In this document: piece by piece, positions 45,164-53,727 of the stretch | Layout of the letters: each line of letters starts with the position of its first letter | How positions within the stretch are numbered: the stretch's first letter is position 1 | Assembly (NCBI GenBank): GCA_947501445.1 | Contig: CANMVS010000006.1 | Location: 124,001-188,000 of the forward strand | Direction: 5' to 3' | DNA from: an uncultured Rhizobiaceae group bacterium | GTDB lineage: Bacteria > Pseudomonadota > Alphaproteobacteria > Rhizobiales > Rhizobiaceae | DNA length: 64,000 nt | Made by a program: the position numbers and the translations under genes | The notes under the pieces: model-generated | Seen by the model: the letters and a program-made list of their open reading frames with translations, nothing else | Told to the model about the DNA's origin: nothing | Databases searched by the model: none

Positions 45164-45998
45164 CGGTTTTCCTGCGGGCCTGCAACAGGTTTTCAGCATT
45201 TTCCCAGGCAATTTTTTGCGCCACATCTGCAGGCAAATCATCCAGCCAGCCGCGTGACCACGCGGCCTGAGCCACGACATAGGGCCAGCGCTCAGGCGTA
45301 TAGGTGTCAGTTCCAATCATCATCCTGTCGGGATATTTTTCAAAAAGCACCCGCCAATCATCATCCACCTTGCCATTTCCTGCATGGTCTGTCCGAAAGG
45401 CCAAATCCGCCCAGAGATTATCGTGTTTTTCCAGCATGACCATCACATCTTCCGGATCGTCAAATCCGGAGTGAGCCCAAAGCACCCGTGCTGTTGGATC
45501 CTGTTCAAAGATGAGGTCAACTGCTTCGGCGTCCGAATGGGCGTGCAGGAACAGATCATGCTCCTTGGCCAGGGCGATAACACCACGTAATACGTCGGTG
45601 TTGATATCATCACCATAGGCATGAAATTCACCAATACCGCGGTGCAGGCCCGGCTGAAGGCGGGTTTTCACATTTTCCAGACTGGCCGGATCGTGCATCC
45701 AGGTACGCAGTTCACCGCGGCGACGGTACGGTCGCAATACCGGCACAATAAAATCAGGGGCCTGTGCATGCAGCATCATTGTTCCGTCATCGTTCGAGCT
45801 GGAAACAAATGCTTTCTTCAACCCGGCCTGACGCAAGAGTGCGATGGCTTTGGCAGGAGGAAATATCTCCCAGGCATCATGGCTGTAGTGAATATGCGTA
45901 TCAATGATCGGGCTTTTTTGCTGCGCGTATGAATTGCCGACCAACACCGCGAACCCGCTCAGAATAAACAGTGGTAATCCAATTTGTCTCAAATTCAT
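45156..45998 (-). CDS. Exported metal-dependent amidohydrolase
   Basis: 280 aa. An N-terminal signal peptide (LPLFILSGFAVLVGNSYA) precedes an amidohydrolase-2 TIM barrel with DTHIHYS, LHAHSDA, WAHSGFD and GTDTYTPER, the expected histidine and aspartate metal ligands. Export is uncommon in this superfamily. It is first gene of the overlapping trio with the YtkA-like and MauG-like genes. Substrate unknown; a decarboxylase or lactonase role is equally possible. Confidence 0.82.
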   Translation of the reverse strand: MNLRQIGLPLFILSGFAVLVGNSYAQQKSPIIDTHIHYSHDAWEIFPPAKAIALLRQAGLKKAFVSSSNDDGTMMLHAQAPDFIVPVLRPYRRRGELRTWMHDPASLENVKTRLQPGLHRGIGEFHAYGDDINTDVLRGVIALAKEHDLFLHAHSDAEAVDLIFEQDPTARVLWAHSGFDDPEDVMVMLEKHDNLWADLAFRTDHAGNGKVDDDWRVLFEKYPDRMMIGTDTYTPERWPYVVAQAAWSRGWLDDLPADVAQKIAWENAENLLQARRKTDD

Positions 45999-46028
45999 CG
46001 TCCCAATACCCGCTCAATGCACTCATCA

Positions 46029-46046
46029 AAAAATATCGATATTTTT
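46029..46046. promoter_or_regulatory. 18-bp perfect palindrome upstream of the amidohydrolase trio
   Basis: AAAAATATCGATATTTTT is perfectly self-complementary. It lies 31 bp before the amidohydrolase start and repeats the ATCGATATTTTTA unit of the second dyad 50 bp further upstream. Probable operator of this operon. Confidence 0.55.
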
Positions 46047-46081
46047 ATACAAACAGCTAGTTATTAATTGTCAAACAAATT

Positions 46082-46100
46082 ATATCGATTAAATCGATAT
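46082..46100. promoter_or_regulatory. Second ATCGAT dyad upstream of the amidohydrolase trio
   Basis: ATATCGAT and ATCGATAT separated by three bases. It shares the sequence of the palindrome at 46029-46046, so the two look like paired sites of one regulator. Confidence 0.5.
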
Positions 46101-46145
46101 TTTTAAAACCACGGGTTGTCTGTGCCATAAACCAGCCCTCCGTCA

Positions 46146-47381
46146 CTATTCACGCAACCAGTCCGCAGCATAGTCAACCGTTTGACAACCGGCAAACCGG
46201 GCGACACGTGCAAGCTCAGCCTCCAGACGCTGCAACCGGCCCTTGCTGGCCCGCACGCCGGGTTCCAGCCACAAAGCGGCTACATTCAAAATACCCGTGT
46301 CGCGCTGACACTTCATATCCACACGTCCGATCAGGTTACGCCCCTCCAGCAACGGAAATACATAGTAGCCGTATTGCCTTTTGGGCGCAGGCACAAACAC
46401 TTCAATGCGGTAACGGTAGCCGAACAAACGCTCGGTTCGTTTTCTGTCACGGATCGCCGGATCAAAGGGGCTCAATACCCGAATGCGCCCTGGCGGCTCC
46501 GGGGCTGCAGCCGCCTGATCGACAAGATCAGGCCGGGCAAAAGCCCTCCAGGGACGTTGCCCCCGGGCCCCCTCTATCTCCACCTCAATGAGATTGTCAC
46601 CAAGGTTGGCCGCACACCATTTTTTGGCCTCACCCGCCTTTGCAGTTTCCCAAAAGGCGGCCAATTCACCGGATGTTGCAAACCCCAGCCGATCAAGGGC
46701 GCTTGTGCAGGCCCAGTCTATTGTTTGTTTTTCGTCCGGCGTTTGTGCGCGGTGCTCTTGCGCAATGACCCGCTCTGTCAGATCATAGACCTTTTGAAAT
46801 CCTTCGCGGCGGCAAACGGCAATTTCTCCGGTCCTCCAAAGGTATTCAAGCGCCGTTTTGGAAGGATGCCAGTCCCACCAACCACCGTTGCTTTTCTTTT
46901 CCCCTTCCCCCATATCGCGAGACATGGCTGGACCATGTTGATGAATGTGTTTGCGAATATCATCGAATTTTTCTTCAAACCCATCGCGCCGCCATTCGCG
47001 CCAGCGTTCTTTCAACCGATCAGCGCTGCGCTCAAATCGTAGGTTCCAATAGGGATAAAACCGGCTTGGAATGATAGAGGCATCATGGGTCCAATGCTCA
47101 AAAAGCGCACGTTTATTCTCCAGAAGCTCAGTCAGTTGCCGGGGATTGTAGCATTGTCGCCGTGAAAACAGGATCATATGGTGGGCGCGCTCTACCGTAT
47201 TGATACTGTCCACCTGAACAAATCCGAGCCGCTCGATCAATTTGAGCAGTTCTGCCCCACTCACCTGCCTTGAAGGGTCTTCTGCGAGCGCATGGCGTTG
47301 CAGGAAGAGCCGGCGAGCCGCCGGGTTGGAAAGCCGCAAAAGACCATCATTGCCTGAGGACGCGTTCAATCGTATCACCAC
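46146..47381 (-). CDS. YcaQ/AlkX-family DNA glycosylase (winged-helix)
   Basis: 411-aa protein of the HTH_42 family, whose members excise alkylated bases and unhook interstrand cross-links. The catalytic Q-x-D motif is QVD (about residues 56-58) in FVQVDSINTVERAHHMILFSR, which matches the E. coli YcaQ layout. Tandem winged-helix regions and the C-terminal PFDPAIRDRKRTERLFGYRYRIEVFVPAPKRQYGYYVFP block are intact. The start is a GTG (47381) with a weak ribosome site. Single gene. Confidence 0.87.
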   Translation of the reverse strand: MVIRLNASSGNDGLLRLSNPAARRLFLQRHALAEDPSRQVSGAELLKLIERLGFVQVDSINTVERAHHMILFSRRQCYNPRQLTELLENKRALFEHWTHDASIIPSRFYPYWNLRFERSADRLKERWREWRRDGFEEKFDDIRKHIHQHGPAMSRDMGEGEKKSNGGWWDWHPSKTALEYLWRTGEIAVCRREGFQKVYDLTERVIAQEHRAQTPDEKQTIDWACTSALDRLGFATSGELAAFWETAKAGEAKKWCAANLGDNLIEVEIEGARGQRPWRAFARPDLVDQAAAAPEPPGRIRVLSPFDPAIRDRKRTERLFGYRYRIEVFVPAPKRQYGYYVFPLLEGRNLIGRVDMKCQRDTGILNVAALWLEPGVRASKGRLQRLEAELARVARFAGCQTVDYAADWLRE

Positions 47382-47534
47382 CCATATGAGAACAAAACAA
47401 AAACAACACTATGGGGAGCGGCGCCAAAATGCACCAGCCCGCGCATGATACTCCACCGAAATCTTCTGATTATTTCAAAGGGGGTGCTCAATGGCACTGG
47501 CAATAGGTACCAACAACCAACGCCATGCTGTCAA

Positions 47535-47999
47535 TCACAACTCAAGGTTAGCCAGTTCGTCAAGCAAATCCAGAAGCTGGTCCATTTTTTCCACTCCAAA
47601 GCGCGATTCCAACGTTGCATAGATTTCATTGCTGAGCGGTGCATTGCGATCAATCAGTGCCCTGCCCTCATCGGTAATCTCCACCAAAAGACGTCGCCCA
47701 TCGGTCTCGTGTCTGGTACGGGTGATCTTCCCGTCCTCTTCCAGAAAACGCAAGATCCGCGTCAGGCTGGGCAGCAACAGACATGAGCGCTCTGCTATAT
47801 CAGTGGGGTCCATCCCTCCTTCCACGCTCAAGACACGCAAAACCCGCCATTGCTGCTCTGTCACCCCAGCCTGCGCCAGCATCGGACGGATTTGAGCCAT
47901 GGTTTTTTCACGGGCACGCAACAGGGCGATCGGCAAGGCCCGCGAGGTCGCGCGCAATTTGCGATCCGCATTCGGCTTGTTGCTCTTGGTACTTAACAT
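47535..47999 (-). CDS. hpaR: MarR-family repressor HpaR
   Basis: 154-aa winged-helix regulator: ALLRAREKTMAQIRPMLAQAGVTEQQWRVLRVL with DPTDIAERSCLLLPSLTRILRFLEEDGKITR, the sequence style of the homoprotocatechuate-degradation repressor HpaR/HpcR. It is divergent from hpaFEDGHI. A TTAACATGTT palindrome overlaps its own start codon and a perfect TTAACATGTTAA lies before hpaF, implying autoregulation and control of the catabolic genes. Confidence 0.9.
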   Translation of the reverse strand: MLSTKSNKPNADRKLRATSRALPIALLRAREKTMAQIRPMLAQAGVTEQQWRVLRVLSVEGGMDPTDIAERSCLLLPSLTRILRFLEEDGKITRTRHETDGRRLLVEITDEGRALIDRNAPLSNEIYATLESRFGVEKMDQLLDLLDELANLEL

Positions 48000-48002
48000 G
48001 TT
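47995..48002. promoter_or_regulatory. HpaR operator candidate 1
   Basis: AACATGTT core (in TTAACATGTTTT, 47993-48004) overlapping the hpaR start codon; matches operator 2 at ten consecutive bases. Confidence 0.6.
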
Positions 48003-48017
48003 TTCTTATTGCCGATC

Positions 48018-48083
48018 TTGCGACGCTTCGCAAGCCGCTATGGGGTGTCCAACAGGACGACCGGGTCGTCCGATTGGACGACC
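48018..48083. promoter_or_regulatory. Structured hpaR-hpaF spacer
   Basis: A CTTGCGA/TCGCAAG hairpin (48018-48035) is followed by GGACGACC-G-GGTCGTCC (48055-48071), a perfect dyad, and a third GGACGACC at 48076-48083. These elements differ from the TTAACATGTTAA boxes and could bind a second regulator. Confidence 0.5.
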
Positions 48084-48110
48084 GGGTTGACACCGGCGCA
48101 ACCAATATGC

Positions 48111-48122
48111 TTAACATGTTAA
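48111..48122. promoter_or_regulatory. HpaR operator candidate 2
   Basis: Perfect 12-bp palindrome TTAACATGTTAA, 28 bp upstream of the hpaF start. Confidence 0.65.
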
Positions 48123-48149
48123 TTATAAATAACCGATGGAGCCGCAACG

Positions 48150-48536
48150 ATGCCCCATATAGTTTTTGAATATTCGGCGAATATGGAGAGCCATGTTGAT
48201 ATCAGCGCTCTGTGTGAACAATTGCGCGTCGCCGGACTGGAAACGGGCATTTTCCCACTCGCCGGATTAAGGGTGCGGGCGTTAAGGTGCGAGCATTACG
48301 CAATCGCTGACGGCAATCCGGACTACGGATTTATTGACATCTCGGTACGCCTGCGCGCCGGGCGATCGCTGGAGGCGCGCAAAACGGCCACTGCGCATAT
48401 TTTTGCAGCGGCCGAAGATTTTCTTGGCGAAATACTGGAATCACAGCCCCTCGCCCTGTCGCTGGAAATGCGCGACATCGATGCCGAGTTAAGCCCCAAA
48501 CGCAATTCCATCCGCAATTTTCTCAAAGACAACTGA
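48150..48536 (+). CDS. hpaF: 5-carboxymethyl-2-hydroxymuconate delta-isomerase
   Basis: 128-aa tautomerase-superfamily enzyme of the homoprotocatechuate meta pathway. The catalytic N-terminal proline follows the initiator Met (MPHIVFEYSANM). The typical block YGFIDISVRLRAGRS is present. GGAG precedes the ATG. First gene of hpaFEDGHI. Confidence 0.92.
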   Translation: MPHIVFEYSANMESHVDISALCEQLRVAGLETGIFPLAGLRVRALRCEHYAIADGNPDYGFIDISVRLRAGRSLEARKTATAHIFAAAEDFLGEILESQPLALSLEMRDIDAELSPKRNSIRNFLKDN

Positions 48537-48554
48537 GATAAAAGGACCCAGATC

Positions 48555-50078
48555 ATGACAGACAGGCAAACCGCCCTTGCGGGCAATATTGATAAGCTTG
48601 AAAAGCATCTGGCGCGGTTCAGATCACACGGTATTGCCAATCTGATTGATGGCCAAAGTGTGCAGGCCCACGCGGGCATGTCGTTTGAAACCCACTCCCC
48701 CGTGGATGAAACACTCATCTGTCGTGTGGCTAAAAGTGACGCTGCCGATATAGACGCCGCCGCGCAGGCTGCCAAAAAGGCTTTTCCGGCGTGGCGTGAC
48801 ATGAAAGCAACCGAGCGCAAAGCCATTTTGCATCGCATCGCCGATGGGATTACAGCGCGGGCGGAAGAAATCGCGTTGTGTGAATGCTGGGACACTGGCC
48901 AGGCGCTGCGTTTCATGTCCAAGGCCGCATTGCGCGGCGCCGAGAACTTTCGTTTTTTCGCCGATAAGGCAACATCAGCCCGTGACGGACAAACGTTGCC
49001 CTCACCCACCCTGATGAACATAACCACCCGGGTGCCTATTGGACCGGTTGGCATCATCACGCCGTGGAACACGCCTTTCATGCTCTCCACCTGGAAAATT
49101 GCGCCCGCGCTGGCGGCCGGTTGTACCATCGTGCACAAGCCTGCAGAATTTTCACCTTTGACGGCACGCATACTGGCTGAAATAGCCCATGAGGCAGGTC
49201 TGCCTGACGGGGTATGGAACCTTGTCAATGGATATGGCGAAGATGCCGGCAAGGCCCTGACTGAACATCCGGCCATCAAGGCAATAGCCTTTGTTGGCGA
49301 AAGCCGAACCGGCTCAATGATCATGAAACAGGGCGCCGACACGCTTAAGCGCGTTCACTTTGAGCTGGGTGGCAAAAATCCGGTTGTGGTATTCGATGAT
49401 GCCGATTTGAACCGGGCGCTGGATGCCGCTATTTTCATGATCTATTCGCTGAATGGTGAGCGCTGCACCTCATCAAGCCGCCTGTTGATCCAACGCAGCA
49501 TCGCCGATGAATTTTTGACAAAACTCAAACAGCGCGTTGACAATATTCGTGTCGGTCATCCGCTTGACCCGGCAACTGAAATGGGTCCGCTCATCCATAG
49601 TATCCACCACGAAAAAGTCACCTCCTATTTTGATATCGCCCGGGAAGAAGGTGCAACAATCGCTGCCGGTGGAACCGTGCCCGAGGGGCCTGGCCACTAT
49701 GTCAGACCGACACTCTTCACCAATGCCCGTCCCAACATGCGCATTGCACAGGAAGAGATATTTGGCCCCGTGCTCACGGCCATAGCTTTTGACAGTGAAG
49801 AAGAGGCCCTGACCATTGCCAATGGCATAGAATATGGTCTGACGGGCTATATCTGGACCAACGACCTGTCGCGATCCTTGCGGTTTGCCAACCAGCTTGA
49901 AGCCGGGATGATCTGGGTGAATTCTGAAAACGTCCGCCACCTGCCGACGCCCTTTGGTGGCGTAAAGGCCAGCGGCATTGGTCGTGACGGGGGCGACTGG
50001 TCCTTTGACTTTTATATGGAACAAAAACACATCGGCCTTGCGCTGGGTCAACACGCCATTCCCCAACTTGGTGCCTGA
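48555..50078 (+). CDS. hpaE: 5-carboxymethyl-2-hydroxymuconate semialdehyde dehydrogenase
   Basis: 507-aa ALDH-superfamily enzyme that oxidises the ring-cleavage semialdehyde. GIITPWNTPFMLSTWKIAPALAAGC, FVGESRTGS, ELGGKNPVVVFDDADL and the cysteine in NGERCTSSSRLL are intact; these agree with HpaE rather than generic ALDH. It starts 18 bp after hpaF. Confidence 0.95.
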   Translation: MTDRQTALAGNIDKLEKHLARFRSHGIANLIDGQSVQAHAGMSFETHSPVDETLICRVAKSDAADIDAAAQAAKKAFPAWRDMKATERKAILHRIADGITARAEEIALCECWDTGQALRFMSKAALRGAENFRFFADKATSARDGQTLPSPTLMNITTRVPIGPVGIITPWNTPFMLSTWKIAPALAAGCTIVHKPAEFSPLTARILAEIAHEAGLPDGVWNLVNGYGEDAGKALTEHPAIKAIAFVGESRTGSMIMKQGADTLKRVHFELGGKNPVVVFDDADLNRALDAAIFMIYSLNGERCTSSSRLLIQRSIADEFLTKLKQRVDNIRVGHPLDPATEMGPLIHSIHHEKVTSYFDIAREEGATIAAGGTVPEGPGHYVRPTLFTNARPNMRIAQEEIFGPVLTAIAFDSEEEALTIANGIEYGLTGYIWTNDLSRSLRFANQLEAGMIWVNSENVRHLPTPFGGVKASGIGRDGGDWSFDFYMEQKHIGLALGQHAIPQLGA

Positions 50079-50113
50079 TAGACCCGCGAACCTAACTTTT
50101 GGAGGACCTCTTC

Positions 50114-51094
50114 ATGCCTGTACCTGCTTCGGTTTTATACCCGCCCTTCAATATCGTTCGGCTGAGTCATGTGGAATTCGCCGTCACCGATCTTGCCGCC
50201 TCACGGGCGTTCTATGTGGACACACTTGGTTTGCAGATAACCTATGAAGACGACTCCCGCATCTATATGCGGGCGCTGGAAGAGCGCGGTCATCATTGCA
50301 TAGCATTGGTCAAGTCAGATGTGGCCGTTGCCAATGTTTTGGGGTTCAAACTCTATAATGAACCTGATCTGGAAAAAGCGAAGGCCTTTTTTGACAGCAA
50401 GGGCCTGCCGACTGCGTGGGTGGAACGACCCTATATGGGCAAAACCCTGCGCACGCGTGACCCCTTTGGCACACCGCTGGAATTCTACGTGAAAATGGAT
50501 CGGCTGGCACCCATTCACCAGCAATACAGCCTTTACAAGGGGGTAAAGCCTCTGCGCATTGACCACTTCAACTGTTTTTCCGCCGATGTCGATGGTGCCG
50601 TGGATTTCTATAATGAAATCGGTTTTCGCACGACCGAGTATACCCAGGATGAGGAAACAGGTCACATCTGGGCTGCATGGATGCACCGCAAGGGCGGCGT
50701 TCATGATATTGCCTTTACCAATGGTGTTGGCCCGCGCCTGCACCATACTGCCTTTTGGGTGCCCAACCCGCTGGTCATCATTGACCTTCTGGACCTGATG
50801 TCGACAACAGGATATCTGGCCAATATAGAACGCGGTCCGGGCAGACATGGCATATCAAATGCCTTTTTTCTCTACGTGCTGGACCCGGATGGTAATCGCA
50901 TAGAGATTTACAACTCGGATTATCAAACTGTTGATCCCGATCTGGAGCCGATAAAATGGGACCTCAAGGACCCACAGCGCCAAACACTATGGGGTGCACC
51001 TGCGCCGCGTTCCTGGTTTGAAGAGGGAACATTGTTTGCCGATTGCGAAACCCGTGAAAGCGCCCTCAAGGCACAACCGATCATTGCCCCTTAG
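50114..51094 (+). CDS. hpaD: 3,4-dihydroxyphenylacetate 2,3-dioxygenase (type I extradiol)
   Basis: Ring-cleaving enzyme with two VOC modules. The likely metal ligands are H151 (LRIDHFN), H210 or H211 (RLHHTAFW) and E264 (NRIEIYN), close to H155/H214/E267 of the Brevibacterium and Arthrobacter homologues. GGAGG (50100-50104) supports ATG 50114. 326 aa. This is the VOC-type enzyme, not the unrelated LigB-type HpaD of E. coli. Confidence 0.93.
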   Translation: MPVPASVLYPPFNIVRLSHVEFAVTDLAASRAFYVDTLGLQITYEDDSRIYMRALEERGHHCIALVKSDVAVANVLGFKLYNEPDLEKAKAFFDSKGLPTAWVERPYMGKTLRTRDPFGTPLEFYVKMDRLAPIHQQYSLYKGVKPLRIDHFNCFSADVDGAVDFYNEIGFRTTEYTQDEETGHIWAAWMHRKGGVHDIAFTNGVGPRLHHTAFWVPNPLVIIDLLDLMSTTGYLANIERGPGRHGISNAFFLYVLDPDGNRIEIYNSDYQTVDPDLEPIKWDLKDPQRQTLWGAPAPRSWFEEGTLFADCETRESALKAQPIIAP

Positions 51095-51115
51095 AATCTG
51101 GAGCCGACGCAGAAA

Positions 51116-51979
51116 ATGACCCATAAATTCGCAAGCTATCGCGTCAATGATACCGACCTTTACGGGGCGGTCAGTGAAAATGGCATGATCGCTCTATCAC
51201 CCGACTTTCCTGCCTGGCCAACGCTGCAAAGCGTCATAGAAGCAAATGGTCTGGATCAGCTCGAAGCGATAGCTGACCAGCGTGCGGTCACCCATCCCAA
51301 TGGCACATTCTCCTACCAGATACCTGTGACCAAACCGGAAAAGATCATTTGCGTCGGTGTCAATTTTCCGGATCGCAATGCCGAATATAAGGACGGCAAG
51401 GAACTGCCGGCGAACATGTCGCTCTTTATTCGTTTCGCCCGTTCCTTTACCGGCCATGAGCAACCGCTTATTCGGCCTAAAGCATCAGACAAACTCGATT
51501 ATGAAGGCGAAATTGCCATCATAATCGGCAAGCAGGGCAGGCATATTTCTCAAACAGACGCCTTTGATCATATCGCTGCAATCAGCCTGTGTAATGAAGG
51601 CACATTGCGCGATTGGGTGCGGCACGCCAAATTCAATGTCACGCAGGGCAAGAATTTCGATCAATCCGGCGCTCTTGGCCCATGGATTGTGCCATTCAGG
51701 GACCGTGCACAGCTTGACGATATTCGTCTGACAACGCGGGTTAACGGCGAGCTGCGACAGGATGATCGTACAAGCCGGATGATATTCCCGATTTCCCGCC
51801 AGATTGAATATATTTCCACATTTACGACACTGGTGCCCGGCGACATCATTATCACCGGCACCCCAACGGGCGCAGGTGCACGATTTGACCCACCCCGGTT
51901 TTTGAAACCGGGCGATGTAATCGAAGTTGAGGCAGAAGGCATCGGCCTGTTGCGCAACAGTGTTGAGGATGAGAAATGA
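51116..51979 (+). CDS. hpaG: FAH-family 2-hydroxyhepta-2,4-diene-1,7-dioate isomerase/decarboxylase
   Basis: 287-aa fumarylacetoacetase-fold enzyme. Metal ligands are in LDYEGEIAIIIG, and GTPTGAGARFDPPRFLKPGDVIEVEAEGIG closes the domain. In E. coli HpaG is a fused double domain that performs decarboxylation and isomerisation. Only a single-domain copy exists here. The stop overlaps the hpaH start (ATGA). Confidence 0.88.
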   Translation: MTHKFASYRVNDTDLYGAVSENGMIALSPDFPAWPTLQSVIEANGLDQLEAIADQRAVTHPNGTFSYQIPVTKPEKIICVGVNFPDRNAEYKDGKELPANMSLFIRFARSFTGHEQPLIRPKASDKLDYEGEIAIIIGKQGRHISQTDAFDHIAAISLCNEGTLRDWVRHAKFNVTQGKNFDQSGALGPWIVPFRDRAQLDDIRLTTRVNGELRQDDRTSRMIFPISRQIEYISTFTTLVPGDIIITGTPTGAGARFDPPRFLKPGDVIEVEAEGIGLLRNSVEDEK

Positions 51980-52782
51980 CACTCGACCGCGAACAGATAT
52001 CAACGGCAGCAAGGGCGCTGCTGGATGCCGAACGCACCGGCGTTCAAACCGGCCTGCTTTCGCGCCTGCACCCGGATATGACGATGGATGATGCCTATGC
52101 TGTTCAGGATGCACTGGTGGCACAAAAGCAGGATAGTGGACGCAACATCATCGGCTGGAAAATCGGCCTGACCTCGAAAGCCATGCAGGATGCGTTGAAG
52201 ATCGATATTCCCGATAGCGGTGTGCTGTTTGATAATATGCTGTTTGAATCGGGCGCAACTGTTCCGGCAGGTCGTTTCATCCAACCGCGCATTGAAGCAG
52301 AAATTGCCTTCGTCATGAGCAAGCCCCTGTCGGGCGCAAATGTCACGCGTGAAGCGGTCCTTGATGCGACGGATTATGTGGTTCCCTCACTCGAGATACT
52401 CGACACGCGTATCCTGCGCACTGATCCTGAAACCGGGCAGGCTCGAACGATTGTCGATACGATTGCCGACAACGCAGCCAATGCCGGGCTGGTGCTGGGC
52501 AAGGAACGCCACAACGTTGCTGCATTCGATCTGCGCTGGGTCGGGGCGATTGTCACCCGCAATGGCACCGTCGAGGAAACGGGGCTTGGAGCTGGCGTTC
52601 TGAATGATCCGGTCGCGGGCATTGTCTGGCTGGTACAAAGACTGGCAGCCTATGATCAGTCGGTGCGTGCCGGTGATATTGTTCTTTCCGGCTCGTTCAT
52701 TCGTCCAATTGAAGCACGCACTGGTGACAATATTTTTGCTGACTTTGGACCATTTGGCACCGTGAGCCAATCATTTGCCTGA
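51976..52782 (+). CDS. hpaH: 2-oxo-hept-4-ene-1,7-dioate hydratase
   Basis: 268-aa FAH-fold hydratase. The sequence GWKIGLTSKAMQ, IEAEIAFVMSKPL, VVPSLEILDTRI and VLSGSFIRPIEARTGDNIFADFGPFGTVS matches HpaH. Fourth enzyme of the pathway, coupled to hpaG. Confidence 0.94.
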   Translation: MTLDREQISTAARALLDAERTGVQTGLLSRLHPDMTMDDAYAVQDALVAQKQDSGRNIIGWKIGLTSKAMQDALKIDIPDSGVLFDNMLFESGATVPAGRFIQPRIEAEIAFVMSKPLSGANVTREAVLDATDYVVPSLEILDTRILRTDPETGQARTIVDTIADNAANAGLVLGKERHNVAAFDLRWVGAIVTRNGTVEETGLGAGVLNDPVAGIVWLVQRLAAYDQSVRAGDIVLSGSFIRPIEARTGDNIFADFGPFGTVSQSFA

Positions 52783-52854
52783 CAGGGTTGTGTTCAAAAC
52801 AGATTCCACCCAAAAGCTCAAAGCACACCCAGCATTGCCGACAGGAACCAATTG

Positions 52855-53634
52855 ATGCCAGCTCCCAAAAACCCATTCAAAGCCGCCCTTAAAAACAAGC
52901 AACTTCAAATTGGCTGCTGGCTGGCCATGGCAGAACAATATCCGGCGGAAATTGCATCAACGGCCCATTTTGACTGGCTGTTGGTTGATGGTGAACACGG
53001 ACCGAACGATCTGCGTTCAACCCTTGGACAATTGCAGATCCTGGAGGGATCCAAATCGCATCCGGTTGTCCGCCTGCCAGTGGGCGAGGTCTGGATGATC
53101 AAACAGATGCTGGACGCCGGCGCGCAATCCCTGCTGATTCCGATCGTCGAATCGCGCGAGCAAGCAGAACTTCTGGTGCGGGCCGTGCGCTATCCGCCAA
53201 ATGGCATACGCGGCGTTGGCTCATCCCTGGCACGGGCAAGCAAATTCGGCGCTATCAAGGATTATCTGACCACTGCCGATGATGAAATATGCCTGTTGGT
53301 GCAGGTTGAAAACCGCGCAGGCATGGATGCACTGGATGAAATTCTGACTGTCGACGGCATTGACGGTGTCTTTATCGGCCCCGCCGATCTGGCAGCCGAT
53401 ATGGGCCATCTCGGCAATGCAGCGGCACCACAAGTCCAGAGCGCCATCCGCGACGCCCTCACCCGCATCGCTGCGAGCGGCAAAGCCGCTGGCATTCTGG
53501 CACCAGACCCGGCATTTGCCGCATTATGTGTCGATCTGGGGGCGACATTTGTAGCGGTTGGTCTGGACGTCACGATCTTTGCCAATGCAATGCGAACCGC
53601 TGCCATAGATGCCGAGGCGCTCAAGGTTAGATAG
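52855..53634 (+). CDS. hpaI: 4-hydroxy-2-oxoheptanedioate aldolase
   Basis: 259-aa class II pyruvate aldolase that yields pyruvate and succinic semialdehyde. WLLVDGEHGPND carries the base histidine, VVRLPVG the arginine, PIVESREQAE the metal glutamate and GIDGVFIGPADLAADMG the metal aspartate. ATG 52855 is preceded by AGGAA. Last gene of hpaFEDGHI; the 4-hydroxyphenylacetate monooxygenase hpaBC is not in the window. Confidence 0.94.
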   Translation: MPAPKNPFKAALKNKQLQIGCWLAMAEQYPAEIASTAHFDWLLVDGEHGPNDLRSTLGQLQILEGSKSHPVVRLPVGEVWMIKQMLDAGAQSLLIPIVESREQAELLVRAVRYPPNGIRGVGSSLARASKFGAIKDYLTTADDEICLLVQVENRAGMDALDEILTVDGIDGVFIGPADLAADMGHLGNAAAPQVQSAIRDALTRIAASGKAAGILAPDPAFAALCVDLGATFVAVGLDVTIFANAMRTAAIDAEALKVR

Positions 53635-53727
53635 CGGCCAGGCAAATGATGAATTGAATGCTGGTCATTTTGGCGGTCGGCTGGCTTTCTCATGAGGTCA
53701 TAGGCTGGCGATGGTTCACCGACGTTT

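Noticed and set aside
46182-47042. 286-codon plus-strand frame inside the YcaQ gene
   Set aside because: Antisense to a complete conserved protein; the peptide is low in hydrophobic-core pattern and rich in Pro/Cys/Arg.
48055-48083. CRISPR-like short repeats (GGACGACC)
   Set aside because: Only three 8-bp half-sites with 1- and 4-nt spacing; no repeat-spacer periodicity and no cas genes.
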